64,000 bases of DNA from Eulemur rufifrons (taxonomy: Eukaryota > Chordata > Mammalia > Primates > Lemuridae): NCBI RefSeq assembly GCF_041146395.1, contig NC_091009.1, forward strand, positions 969,501-1,033,500. Direction: 5' to 3'. The notes beneath the pieces are model-generated. The model searched no databases, was not told the origin of the DNA, and was given only the letters and a program-made list of their open reading frames with translations. Numbering within the stretch: the stretch's first letter is position 1; each line of letters opens with the position of its first letter. The position numbers and the translations under genes are program-made. Positions 48,801 to 63,429 of this stretch are shown piece by piece.

Positions 48801-51800
48801 CACCCTGATACTATTGCTCACCTTAACACATCAACCTCACCATAACTCTAACTTGAACCCGTTATCCTAACGTTAATGCATAAGACTTACCCTAAGAACA
48901 ACCCCTATCCCTTAATTCTAACCCTAACTCCTAGCCACAATTATAACACCTAATCCCTAAGGCTAATTCAAAACTGCTAAACATTACCTTACCCCTACAA
49001 ACAACCCTAACACTAACCCTAACCCTAACCGCTAACCCTAACCGTACACCTAAAAATAACCGTAACACTTGACACTTAACCCTAACCCCTAACCTTAACC
49101 CTAACCCTTAACCTTGATCCTAATCCTAACAATTAAACCTAACCCTAACTCTTAAGCCTAACACTAACACGTACCCTAACGCCTAGACCTAACCCTAAGA
49201 GTAAACGTAACCCCTAACCCTAACCCTAATCCCTAATGCTAACCCTAACACTGAACCCTAATCCTAAGCCTTAAACCTAACTCTATCCTTAAGCCATAAG
49301 CCTAGCCCTAACTGTTAACCCCACACTAACCCTTAACTCGAACTGTAACCCTAACCCTTAAAACTAAACCTAACACTTAACGCTAACCCTAAGCCTTAAC
49401 GCTTAACCCTTATCCTATCCCTTAACCCTAACCCTAACCCCTAATGCTAACCATAACCCCACCATAAATCTAACCCTAGCCCCTAACCCAACCCTAACCC
49501 CTAAACCCTAACCCTATCACTAAACCCAACACCTACTCCCTAACCCCTAATCCTCACTCGAAGCTTAAGCCCTAACCCTAAGCCCTCTCCCTGACTAATC
49601 TTCATTCCTAACTCTAACCATAATCCTAACCCTAAATCTAATTCTCAGACTTCTTGCTATCTCAGAGTTTTAAAAGCCTACAATTCTCCAAAGCCATGCG
49701 TGAAAGCTGGCTCTACCACAGTGTCCTGCATGAAACCCAGGAGCCCATACTCTGTGTACAATAGAGTGGGTTCCTGGGGACAATCACGGCCCCCTAAGTC
49801 CCCCTGCTAGTGCTGACAGGGCCTATGCCCTAAGCAAAAACCCTGCACCTCACCCATAACCCTAACCCTGAACATAACACCTAACCCTGATGTTATTGTT
49901 CACCTTAACACGTAAACCTCACTGTAACCCTAACTTTAACCCCCTATCCTAATGTTATTGAATAACACTTACCCTAAGAACAAACCCTATCCCTTAATTC
50001 TAAGCCTAACTCCTAGCATAACCGTAACACCTAATCCCTAACCTTAATTCTCAACTGTTAAACTTTACCTTCACCCTACAAACAACCCTAACACTAACCC
50101 TAACTCTAACCGCTAACCCTAACCCTAACCATTACACTGATCATAATCCTAACAATTAAACCTAACCCTAATTCTTAACCCTAACACGAACCATTACCAT
50201 AATGCCTAGACCTAACCCTAACTGTAACCCTAACCCCTAACCCTAACCCTAACCGCTAATGCTAACCCTAACCCCGAACCCTAAACCTAACCCTAACCCT
50301 ATCCCTTAAACCTATTACTATCCCTAAACCATTACCCTAATCGCAACTGTTAACCCTCACTCTCACCCTTAACTTGGACCGAAACCCTAACCCTTAACCC
50401 TAACCTTAACCCTTACTGCTAATCTTAAGCCTTCACCCTTTACCTTAATCCTATCTCGTAAGCCTAACCCTAAGGCTGACCCCTAACCCGCCCGAACATT
50501 AACCCTAACCCTAAATCTAACGCTAGCCCCTTACAAAAACCTAACACCTAACCCCTGACACACTAATCCTAACTTCTAATTCCTAACAGCTAAACTTCAC
50601 TCAAACCCTAACCTCTAACCCTAAACACATAACCCTAACCATAACCCTAATTCTCACACTTCCTCCGTTCTCAGAGTTGACCAAGCCTACAATAGAGCCA
50701 TGCCACAAATGAGAAGAGGCTCTGCCTGAGTCCTGCATGTAGGTCTGGGCCCGAGGCCCAGGTACGATGGTGTGGTGTTGAGGCGACCCAGTCTGCACCC
50801 TTCCCACCATAGATTAAACAGAGCATGTGCCCTTAAACTAACCACTAAATCTAAGCCCTAACACTAAACCTAAATCCTAACCCTAAACCTCGGCCCTTAT
50901 CCTAACGCCCAACAGTAACACTAAACACTCACCCTAAACTTAACCCGTAACCCGAACCCCTAAATGTAACCCTAACCATGAACCCTAAACCTAACCCTAA
51001 CCTCTAGCCATAACCATAACACTTAACTCTAACCCTAAACGTTACACGAAGCCTTATTCCTAACCCTAACCCCAACCGTAACACTTAATCTTGACCCTTA
51101 CCATTAACCCTCACACTAACCCTTAACCCTAACCCTAATCCTAATCTTTAACCATAAACCTAACACTGAAGCCTAACCCTGTGCCAAACGCTAAAACCAA
51201 ACCTTAACCCTAACCCTGAAACTTAACCGTAAACGTAACTGTAACTATTAAAAATAACACTAACCTTTAACGCTAACCCCTAACCCTCAGAGGCCACCCT
51301 AACACTAATCTTCCTCTCTAAACATTACCATAATCCTACCCCTAAATCTAATTCTCAGACTTCTTGCTTTCTCAGAGTTAAGAAAGCCTACAATCCTCCC
51401 ATGCCACGAGTAAAAGGGGGCTCTTCCACTGTGTCCTGCATGAAACCCAGGAGCCCATACCCAGCGTATGATAGAGTGCGTTCCCGGGGACAATCCCATC
51501 CCTCTAACCCCCGCCCCCCACCCAGTGCAGACAGGGACCGTACGCTAAGTATAAACACTATCCCTAACAGATAACCCTCACACTCAATATAAAACCTGAC
51601 CCTGAACCTATTGCTCACCTTAAAACATAAACCTCTCTGAAACCCTAACTTATTCCCTTATCTTAACATTAATGTATAACACCCTGAGAAGAAGCCCTAT
51701 CCCATAATTCTAAATCTAATCCCCAGCCATAACCCTAACACCTCATCCGTAATTCTAAAATGCCAACCCTACCTTCACCCTACCAACAACCCTAACCCTA

Positions 51801-54589
51801 ACCCTAAACCCTTACACTAACCCTACGCCTAAAAATAACCCTAACCATTGATCCTTAGTCATAACCCCTAAACCTTAACCCTAACCCTTCACGCTAATCC
51901 CAATCCTAACCATTAAACATAACCCTACTTAACCCTACCGCTAACCTCTACCCTAATGCCTAGATATCTAACCCCAACACTGACCTACAGTTAACACTAA
52001 TCCTAACCCCGAATCCTAACCTTAAAGCTGAACCATAAACCTAACCCTTAACCCTAACCCTATCCCTAACCCCCTAACCCTAACCCTAACTGTTAAGCCT
52101 CACCCTAACATTAACCCTGACTCTAACCCTATCCCTTAACCCTAACCCCTAACCCTAACGCTAACCACAACCCTAAACCTAACCCTGGCCCCCTAACCCA
52201 GACTTAACACCTTACCCCTAACACTAACTCTAACCCTAACCACTAATCCCTACCACCTGACCCTGACTCGAAACCTAACCCCTAACTCGAAACCGCTAAA
52301 CCCAAACCTAACCCTAATTCTCACACTACTTCCATTCCCAGAGTGAAGCAAGCCTACAATACAGCCATGCCATGTGTGAGATGAGGCTCCGCCTGAGTCC
52401 TGCATGTAGTTTTGTCCCAAGGCCCAGGGAATGATGTTGTGCTTTCGTAGTGACTCAGACCACACCCCTGTCACCGTAGATTAACCAGGTCCAGTGCCCT
52501 TAAACTGACCACTAAAGCTAAGCCCTACCACCAACCGTAACCCCTGACCCTGAACCTAAGCCCCGAGCCTAAAGCCCAACACTAACTCCAAACACTTACC
52601 CTAAATCTAATCCCTATCCCTAATGCTAAACCCTAAACGTAACCCTAACCGTGAACAGTAAACCTAACCCTAACCTCTAACACAAATCCTAACACATAAC
52701 TCTAACCCTAAAACTAACCCTAACCCTTAACCCTGAACCTAAACCCTAACCCTATCCCTTAACCTTAACCTTAACCGTTAACTCTCATGCTAACCTTTAA
52801 TCCTAACCCTAATCCTAATCTTCAACCCTAAACCTAACACAACCCTAACCCTGTACCAAACCCTAACCCCTCATCTTAACCCTATCCACAAACCTCAACC
52901 CTAAAATGAACTGTAACCGTTAAACCTAACAGTAACCTTAAACCGTAACCCTAACCTGTAACCCTATCCCCTCACCATAACACTACACTTCATCCTGAAC
53001 CCTAACCATAATCCTAACCCTAAATCTAATTCTCAGACTTCTTGCTTTCTTAGAGTTTAGAAAGCCTGCAATCCTCCCATGCCATGTGGGAAAGGAGGCT
53101 CTACCCGTGTCCTGCATGAAAACCACGGGCCCATACCCAGAGTCTGATACAGTGGGTTCCCAGTGACAATCCCAGCCCCCTAACCTCGCCCCAGCTTAAT
53201 GTAGACAGGGCCCGTGCGCTAAGCATAAACAATACCTTTAACAGATAACCCTAACCCTGAACATAGCACCTAACCCTGTTCTATTTCTCCCCTTAACACG
53301 TAAACCTCACCGTGAGGCTAACTTTAACCTCTTATCCTAACGTTAATGCATAACCCATTTCCTGAGAACATCCCCTATCCAATAATTCTAACCCTATCTC
53401 CTAGTCATAACTGTAACACCTAATCCCTAACCCTAATTCTAAACCGCTAAGCCTAACCGTAACGCTGCCTACAACCCTAACACTGACAGGAACCCTTACT
53501 TCTAACCCCAACGCTATGCCTAACAAAAGCCCTAACCCTTCACCGTCACCCTAATCCCTACGCATTACCCTAACCCTTAACCGTAATCCTAATCCTAACC
53601 ATTAAACCTAACCCTAGCTCTTAAAGCTAACCCTAAACCTTACCCTCACGACTAGACCTAACCCTGACACTAACCTAACACCTAACACTAACAAGAACGC
53701 CTAAAGCTAACCCTGAACCCTATCCCTAACCCTAGCAGTAAACTTTAACCCTAAAACTAAGCCCAACCCATAACCCTAATCCTATCCTTTTACCCTAAAA
53801 CTAATCCCTAAACCTAACCCCTATACCTAACCCTAACTCTAATCCCAATCCTAATTCTAACCATACCCCTTCATAAAACACTAACTCCTAACCGCTAACC
53901 CTAACACTAACCAAAAACCCTAATCACTAATCCCTAACCCTAATGCTTAACCTTTACCCTAACCATTAACCCTCACCCTAATTCTTAACACTGACCCTAA
54001 TCTTAACCTTTAACTCTAAGCCTAACCCTTAACCCTACAGTAAGGAAGACCCTTAATGCTAATGGGATCCCTTATCCCTAACCCTAACACTACAGCTAAA
54101 AATAACCCTAACCTTGGATCCTTAAACCTAACCCCTAACACTTACTTTAACCCCAAACCCTAACCCTAATCCTAAGCATTAAACCTAACCCTATCTCTTA
54201 ACCCTAACCCTAGCCCTTACCCTAACGCCTAGATCTAACCCTAAATCTAATCTACCGCCTAATCCTAACCTTAAGCCTTAATGCTAATACTAACCCTGAA
54301 CCCTAAACCTGCCTGTAACCCTTAACAGTAACCCTATCCGTGAACCTTAACCCTGACCCTAACCATTACCCGCACCCAAGCATTTAACCCTGACCCTACC
54401 TCTAATCCTTAATGATAACCCTAACACTAAACCCTAACCCTAAGCCCAACACTTAACCCTAATCCTATCCCTTAACCCTAACCCTAACCCTAACCCTAAT
54501 GCTAACCACTAAACGTAACCCAACCGTGAACAGTAAACCTAACCCTAACCTCTAAAACAAACCATAGCACATAACTCTAACCCTAAAAC

Positions 54590-54640
54590 TAACCCTAACC
54601 CTAACTCTAACCCTAACTTTAACCTCTTATCCTAACGTTA
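54590..54640 (-). repeat. Higher-order repeat truncated by loss of its core
   Basis: Sequence that elsewhere leads through about 600 bp to a B core (compare 61300-61910) jumps from ACTAACCCTAACCCTAAC directly to TTTAACCTCTTATCC. One whole B core is missing. The join lies in hexamer repeats, so a deletion between CCCTAAC tracts is likely. Confidence 0.65.
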
Positions 54641-56203
54641 ATGCATAACCCAATCCCTGAGAACAACCCCTATCCCATAATTCTAACCCTATCTCCTAGT
54701 CATAACTGTAACACCTAATCCCTAACCCTAATTCTAAACTGCTAACCCTAACCGTAACCCTATCTACAACCCTAACACTGACTGTAACCCTTACTTCTAA
54801 CCCCAACTCTATACCTAACAAAAACCCTAACCCTTCACCCTAACCCCTAAGCCTCACCCTAACCCTTAACTCTAATCCTAATCCTAAACATTAAACCTAA
54901 CCCTAGCGCTTAAAGCAAACCCTAAACCTTACCCTCACGAATAGACCGAACCCTGACACTAACCTAACACCTAACCCTAACCATAACCCCTAAAGCTAAC
55001 CCTAACCCTGAACCCTAAACCTACCCCTAACACTGAACCCTCACTATATCCCCAACCTCTAAGCCTAATCCTAACCGTTAACCCTCACCCTAACACTTAA
55101 ACTGGACCATAACACTAAACATTAACCAGAACACTAAACTTTAACCCTAAACCTGATCCCAACCCTTAACCCTAATCCTATCCTTTTACCCTAAGCCTAA
55201 CCCCTAAACCTAACCCTAACACTAACCCCAATCCTAATTCTAACCATACCCCTTCATAAAACACGAACTCCTAACCCTAACACTTACCAAAAACCCTAAT
55301 CGCTAATCCCTAACACTAACGCTTAACCTTTACCTTAACCGTTAACCCTCACCCTAACCCTTAACACTGACCGTAACCTTAACCTTTAATCTAAGCCTGA
55401 CCCTTAATCCTAACACTAAGAAAAACCCTTACGCCAATCTTATCCCTTATCCCTAAACCTAACACTACAGCTAAAAATAACCCTAACCTTTGATCCTTAA
55501 ACCTAACCCCTCACACTTAACCCCAAACCCTAACCCTAATCCTAAGCATTAAACCTAACCCTATCTCTTAACCCTTACTCTAATGCCTAGATCTAACCCT
55601 AAATCTAACCTACCACCTAATCCTAACCTTAAGCCCTAATGCTAACTCTAAACCCTGAACCCTAAACCTACCCGTAACCCTTAACACTAACCCTATCTAT
55701 AAACCTTAACCCTGACCCTAACCATTACCCGCACCCAAACATTTAACTCTGACCCTAACCCTAATCCTTAACGATAACCCTAACACTAAACCCTAACCCT
55801 AAGCACAACACTTAACCCTAATCCTATCCCTTAACCCTAACCCTAACTCTAACCCTAATGCTACCCCTAAACGTAACCCTAACCGTGAACAGTAAACCTA
55901 ATCCTAACCTCTAAACAAACCATGGCACATAACTCTAACCCTAAAACTAACCCTAACCCTAACGCTAACGCTAACTCTTAACCTTAACCCTAAACGTTAA
56001 CTCTCACGCTAACCTTTAATCCTAACCCTAATCCTAATCTTCAACCCTAAACCTAACACTTAACCCTAACCCTGTACCAAACCCTAACCCCTCATCTTAA
56101 CCCTAACCGTAAAACTCAACCCTAAACTGAACTGTAACCGTTAAACCTAAGAGTAACCTTTAACCCTAACCCTAATCCCTAACCTTAAGCCCTCACCCTA
56201 ACA

Positions 56204-59200
56204 CTAAACTTCATCCTTAATCCTAACCATAATCCTAACCCTAAATCTAATTCTCAGACTTCTTGCTTTCTTAGAGTTTAGAAAGCCTGCAATCCTCCCA
56301 TGCCATGCGTGAAAGGATGCTCTACCACTGTGTCCTGCATGAAACCCACGGGCCCATACCCAGAGTATGATAGAGTGGGTTCCCGGGTACAATCCCAGCC
56401 CTCTAAACTCCCCCCGCCCGCCTAATGCAGACAGGGCCCGTGTGCTAAGCATAAACAATACCTTTAACAGATAACCCTAACCCTGAACATAACACCCAAC
56501 CCTGTTCCTATTTCTCCCCTTAACACGTAAACCTCACCATGAGCCTAACTTTAACCTCTTATCCTAACGTTAATGCATAACCCATTCCCTGAGAACAACC
56601 CCTATCCCATAATTCTAACCCTATCTCCTAGTCATCACTGGAACACCTAATCCCTAACCCTAATTCTAAACCGCTAACCCTAACCGGAACCCTACCTACA
56701 ACCCTAACACTGACAGTAACCCTTACTTCTAACCCCAACGCTATGCCTAACAAAAACCCTAACCCTTCACCCAAAACCCTAAGCCTTACGCTAACCCTTA
56801 ACCCTAATCCTAATCCTAACCATTAAACCTAACCCTAGCTCTTAAAGCTAACCCTAAACCTAACCTTCACGATTAGACCTAACCCTGACACTAACCTAAC
56901 ACCTAACCCTAACCAGAACCCCTAAAGCTAACACTGAACCCTATCCCTAACCCTAGCAGTAAACTTTCACCCTAAACCTAAGCCCAACCCATAACCCTAA
57001 TCCTATCCTTTTACCCTAAAACTAACCCCTAAACCTAACCCCTATACCTAACCCTAACTCTAACCCCAATCCTAATTCTAACCATACCCCTTCATAAAAC
57101 ACGAACTCCTAACCTCTAACCCTAACACTAACCAAAAACCCTAATCGCTAATCCCTAACCCTAACGCTTAACCTTTACCCTAACCGTTAACCCTCACCCT
57201 AATTCTTAACACTGACCCTAACCTTAACCTTTAACTCTAAGCCTAACCCTTAACCCTAAGGTAAGGAAGACCCTTAATGCTAATGGGATCCCTTATCCCT
57301 AACCCTAACACTACAGCTAAAAATAACCCTAACCTTTGATCCTTAAACCTAACCCCTAACAATTACTTTAACCCCAAACCCTAACCCTAATCCTAAGCAT
57401 TAAACCTAACCCTATCTCTTAACCCTAACCCTAGCCCTTACCCTAACGCCTAGTTCTAACCCTAAATCTAACCTCCCGCCTAATCCTAACCTTAAGCCCT
57501 AATGTCAACGCTAACCCTGAACCCTAAACCTACCCGTAACCCTTAACACGAACCCTATCCGTAAACCTTAACCCTGACCCTAACCATTACCCGCACCCAA
57601 GCATTTAACCCTGACCCTAACCCTAATCCTTAATGATAACCCTAACACTAAACCCTAACCCTAAGCCCAACACTTAACCCTAATCCTATCCCTTAACCCT
57701 AACCTTAACCATAACCCTAATGCTAACCCCTAAACGTAACCCTAACCGTGAACAGTAAACCTAACCCTAACCTCTAACACAAACCATAGCACATAACTCT
57801 AACCCTAAAACTAACCCTAACCCTAACCCTAACCCTAACCTTTAATCCTAACCCTAATCCTAATCTTCCACCCTAAACCTAACACTTAACCCTAACCCTG
57901 TACAAAACCCTAACCCCTCATCTTAACCCTAACCTTAAACCTCAACCCTAAACCAAAGTGTAACCGTTAAATCTAAGAGTAACCTTTAACCCTAACCGTA
58001 ATCCCTAAGCCTAAGCCCTCACCCTAACACTAAACTTCATCCTTAACCCTAACCATAACCCTAACCCTAAATCTAATTCTCAGACTTCTTGCTTTCTTAG
58101 AGTTTAGAAAGCCTGCAATCCTCCCACGCCATGCGTGAAAGGAGGCTCTGCCACAGTGTCCTGCATGAAACCCAGAGGCCCATACACTGCGTGCGGTAGA
58201 GTGGGTTCCCAGCGACCATCACAGACACCTAACTTTGCCTCCTAGGGCATACAGGGCCCGTGCCCTAAGCATAAACCCTACCCCTCACCCATAAGCCTAA
58301 CCCACAACATAACACCTAACCCTGATCCTACTGCTCACCTTAACAGGTAAACCTCACCATAACCCTAACTTTAACCCCATATCTTAACGTTAATGCATGA
58401 CACCCTGAGAACAAGCCCTATACCGTCATTATAACCCTACCTCCTAGCTATAACCGTAACACCTAATCCCTAATTCTGAAGCGCCAACCCTAACCTTAAC
58501 CCGACCAACAACACTAACACTAACCCTAACCCCTTACCCTAAACCTACGCCTAAAAGTAACCCTAACCGTTGATCCTTCGTCATAACCCCAACCTTAACC
58601 CTAACCCTTAACCTATTCCCAATCCTAACCATTAAACAGAACCCTAACTCTTAACCCTAACCCTAACCTTTACCCTAATGCCTAGAGATCTAACCCCAAC
58701 ACTGACCTACAGTTAACACTAACCCCAACCCCTAATGCTAACCTTAAACCTGAACCAAGCTCCTAACCCTTAACCCTAACACTATCCCTAACCCCTAAGC
58801 CTAACCCCAACTGTTAACCCTCTAACCCACACCCTGAATCCTAACCCTATCCCTTAACCCTAACCCCTAACCCTAACGCTAACTCCAACCCTAAACCTTA
58901 CCCTGACCCCCTAACCCAGACTTAACACCTTACCCCTAACACTAACTCTAACCCTAACCACTAATCCCTAGCACCTAACCCTGACTCGAAACCTAACCCC
59001 TAACACGAAAAACCCTAACCCCAACCCCAACCCTAATTCTCACACTACTTCCATTCCCAGAGTGAAGCAAGCCTACAATACAGCCATGCCATGTGTGAGA
59101 TGAGGCTCCGCCTGAGTCCTGCATGGAGGTCCTGTCCCAAGGCCCAGGGAATGATGTTGTGCTTTCGTGGTGACTCCGACCGCACCCCTCTCACCGTAGA

Positions 59201-59691
59201 TTAACCAGGTCCTGTGCCCTTAAACTGACCGCTAAAGTTAAGCCCTACCAACAACGCTAACCCCTGACCCTGAACCTAAGCCCAGAGCCTAAAGCCCAAC
59301 ATTAACTCTAGACCCTTACCCTAAACCTAATCCCTAACCCTAATGCTAACCCCTAAACCCAACCCTAACCGTGAACAGTAAAACTAACCCTAACCCCTAA
59401 CACAAACCATAGCACATAACTCTAACCTTAAATGTCACCCTAAGCCTAACCGTAAACCCTAACTCTTAACCTTAACCCTAAGCGTTAACTCTCACGCTAA
59501 CCTTTAATCCTAACCCTAATCCTAATCTTCAACCCTAAACCTAACACTTAACCCTAACCCTGTACCAAACCCTAACGCCTCATCTTAACCCTAACCGTAA
59601 ACCTCAACCCTAAACCAAAGTGTAACCGTTAAACCTAAGAGTAACCTTTAACCCTAACCCTAATCCCTAAACCTAAGCCCTCACCCTAACA
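56204..59691 (-). repeat. 3,488-bp higher-order repeat unit
   Basis: Same B-B-A order as 1402-4922 and visibly very similar throughout, though about 54.8 kb away. A small internal deletion around 57840, where the CGTTAACTCTCACG segment is lost, explains part of the length difference. Confidence 0.78.
57811..57840 (-). repeat. Perfect (CTAACC)5 run
   Basis: Five exact hexamers, the longest perfect run I found. It sits at a site where about 45-50 bp present in sister units is missing, consistent with slippage or deletion generating it. Confidence 0.8.
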
Positions 59692-61564
59692 CTAAACTTC
59701 ATCCTTAACCCTAACCATAATCCTAACCCTAAATCTCATTCTCAGACTTCTTGCTTTCTTAGAGTTTAGAAAGCGTGCAATCCTCCCATGCCATGCGAGA
59801 AAGGAGGCTCTACCACTGTGTCCTGCATGAAACCCACGGGCCCATACCCAGAGTATGATAGAGTGGGTTCCCAGGTACAATCCCAGCCCCCTAAACTCCC
59901 CCCGCCCGCCTAATGCAGACAGGGCCCGTGCGCTAAGCATAAACAATACCTTTAACAGATAACCCTAACCCTGAACATAACACCCAACCCTCTTCCTATT
60001 TCTCCCCTTAACACGCAAACCTCACCGTGCGCCTCACTTTAACCTCTTATCCTAACGTTAATGTATAACCCATTTCCTGAGAACAACCCCTATCCCATAA
60101 TTCTAACCCTATCTCCTAGTCATCACTGTGACACCTATCCCCTAACCCTAATTCTAAACCGCTAACCCTAACCGTAACCCTACCTACAACCCTAACACTG
60201 ACAGTAACCCTTACTTCTAACCCCAACGCTATGCCTAACAAAAACCCTAACCCTTGACCCTAACCCTTCACCCTAACCCCTAAGCCTTACCCTAACCCTT
60301 AACCCTAATCCTAATCCTAACCATTATACCTAACCCTAGCTCTTAAAGCTAACCCTAAACCTTACCCTCACGACTAGACCTAACCCTGACACTAACCTAA
60401 CACCTAACCCTAACCAGAACCCCTAAAGCTAACCCTGAACCCTATCCCTAAACCTAGCAGTAAACTTTAACCCTAAACCTAAGCCCAACCCGTAACCCTA
60501 ATCCTATACTTTTACCCTAAAACTAACCCCTAAACCTAACCCCTATCCCTCACCCTAACTCTAACCCCAGTCCTAATTCTAACCATACCCCTTCATAAAA
60601 CACTAACTCCTAACCGCTAACCCTAACACTAACCAAAAATCCTAATCACTAATCCCTAAACCTAACGCTTAACCTTTACCCTAACCGTTAACCTTCACCC
60701 TAAATCTTAACACTGACCCTAACCTTAACCTTTAACTCTAAGCCTAACCCTTAACCCTACAGTAAGGAAGAACCTTAATGCTAATGGGATCCCTTATCCC
60801 TAATCCTAACACTACAGCTAAAAATTACCCTAACCTTTGATCCTAAACCTAACCCCTAACACTTTAACCCCAAACCCTAACCCTAATCCTAAGCATTAAA
60901 CCTAACCCTATCTCTTAACCCTAACGCTAGCCCTTACCCTAACGCCTAGATCTCACCCTAAATCTAACCTACCGCCTAATCCTAACCTTAAGCCCTAATG
61001 CTAACTCTAACCCTGAACCCTAAACCTACCCGTAAACCTTAACACTAACCCTATCCGTGAACCTTAACCCTGACCCTAACCATTACCCGCACCCAAACAT
61101 TTAACCTTGACCCTACCCCTAATCCTTAATGATAACCGTAACACTAAACCCTAACCCTAAGCCCAACACTTAACCCTAATCCTATCCCTTATCCCTAACC
61201 CTAACCCTAACCCTAATGCTAACCCTTAAACGTAACCCTAACCGTCACCAGTAAACCTAACCCTAACCTATAACACAAACCATAGCACATAATTCTAACC
61301 CTAAAACTAACCATAACCCTAACCCTAAACCCTAACTCTTAACCTTAACCCTAAGCGTTAACTCTCACGCTAACCTTTAATCCTAACCCTAATCCTAATC
61401 TTCAACCCTAAACCTAACACTTAACCCTAACCCTGTACCAAACCCTAACCCCTCATCTTAACCCTAACCGTAAACCTCAACCCTAAACCAAAGTGTAACC
61501 GTTAAACCTAAGAGTAACCTTTAACCCTAACCCTAATCCCTAACCCTAAGCCCTCACCCTAACA
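59692..61564 (-). repeat. 1,873-bp higher-order repeat unit (single B core)
   Basis: B-core-to-B-core unit without an A core, containing the GGATCC marker at 60762. Nearly identical to the next unit. Confidence 0.8.
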
Positions 61565-63429
61565 CTAAACTTCATCCTTAACCCTAACCACAATCCTAAA
61601 CCAAAATCTCATTCTCAGACTTCTTGCTTTCTTAGAGTTTAGAAAGCCTGCAATCCTCCCATGCCATGCGTGAAAGGAGGCTCTACCACTGTGTCCTGCA
61701 TGAAACCCACGGGCCCATACCCAGAGTATGATAGAGTGGGTTCCCGGGTACAATCCCAGCCCCCTAAACTCCCCCCGCCCGCCTAATGCAGACAGGGCCC
61801 GTGCGCTAAGCATAAACAATACCTTTAACAGATAACCCTAACCCTGAACATAACACCCAACCCTCTTCCTATTTCTCCCCTTAACACGTAAACCTCACCG
61901 TGCGCCTCACTTTAACCTCTTATCCTAACGTTAATGTATAACCCATTTCCTGAGAACAACCCCTATCCCATAATTCTAACTCTATCTCCTAGTCATCACT
62001 GTGACACCTAATCCCTAACCCTAATTCTAAACCGCTAACCCTAACCGTAACCCTACCTACAACCCTAACACTGACAGTAACCCTTACTTTTAACCCCAAT
62101 GCTATGCCTAACAAAAACCCTAACCCTTCACCCTAACCCCTAAGCCTTACGCTAACCCTTAACCCTAATCCTAATCCTAACCATTATACCTAACCCTAGC
62201 TCTTAAAGCTAACCCTAAACCTTACCCTCACGACTGGACCTAACCCTGACACTAACCTAACACCTAACACTAACCAGAACCCCTAAAGCTAACCCTGAAC
62301 CCTATCCCTAACCCTAGCAGTAAACTTTAACCCTAAACCTAAGCCCAACCCATAACCCTAATCCTATCCTTTTACCCTAAAACTAACCCCTAAACCTAAC
62401 CCCTATACCTCACCCTAACTCTAACCCCAATCCTAATTCTAACCATACCCCTTCATAAAACACTAACTCCTAACCGCTAAGCCTAACACTAACCAAAAAC
62501 CCTAATCACTAATCCCTAACCCTAACGCTTAACCTTTACCCTAACCGTTAACCCTCACCCTAAATCTTAACACTGACCCTAACCTTAAAATCTAACTCTA
62601 AGCCTAACCCTCAACCCTACAGTAAGGAAGACCCTTAATGCTGATGGGATCCCTTATCCCTAACCCTAACACTACAGCTAAAAATTACCCTAACCTTGGA
62701 TCCTTAAACCTAACCCCTAACACTTACTTTAACCCCAAACCCTGACCCTAATCCTAAGCATTAAACCTAACCCTATCTCTTAACCCTAACGCTAGCCCTT
62801 ACCCTAACGCCTAGATCTAACCCTAAATCTAACCTACCGCCTAATCCTAACCTTAAGCCCTAATGCTAACTCTAACCCTGAACCCTAAACCTACCCGTAA
62901 CCCTTCACACTAACCCTATCCGTGAACCTTAACCCTGACCCTAACCATTAGCCGCACCCAAGCATTTAACCCTGACCCTACCGCTAATCCTTAATGATAA
63001 CCCTAACACTAAACCCTAACCCTAAGCCCAACACTTAACCCTAATCCTATACCTTAACCCTAACCCTAACCCTAATACTAACCCCTAAACGTAACCCTAA
63101 CCATGACCAGTAAACCTAAACCTAACCTCTAACACAAACCATAGCACATAACTCTAACCCTAAAACTAACCCTAACCCTAACCCTGACCCTAAACCCTAA
63201 CTCTTAACCTTAACCCTAAGCGTTAATTCTCACGCCAGCCTTTAATCCTAACCCTAATCCTAATCTTCAACCCTAAACCTAACACTTAACCCTAACCCTG
63301 TACCAAACCCTAACCCCTCATCTTAACCCTAACCGTAAACCTCAACCCTAAACCAAAGTGTAACCGTTAAACCTAAGAGTAACCTTTAACCCTAACCCTA
63401 ATCCCTAACCCTAAGCCCTCACCCTAACA
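61565..63429 (-). repeat. 1,865-bp higher-order repeat unit (single B core)
   Basis: A second tandem copy of the A-less unit with the marker at 62622. A third starts at 63430 and leaves the window. Confidence 0.8.
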
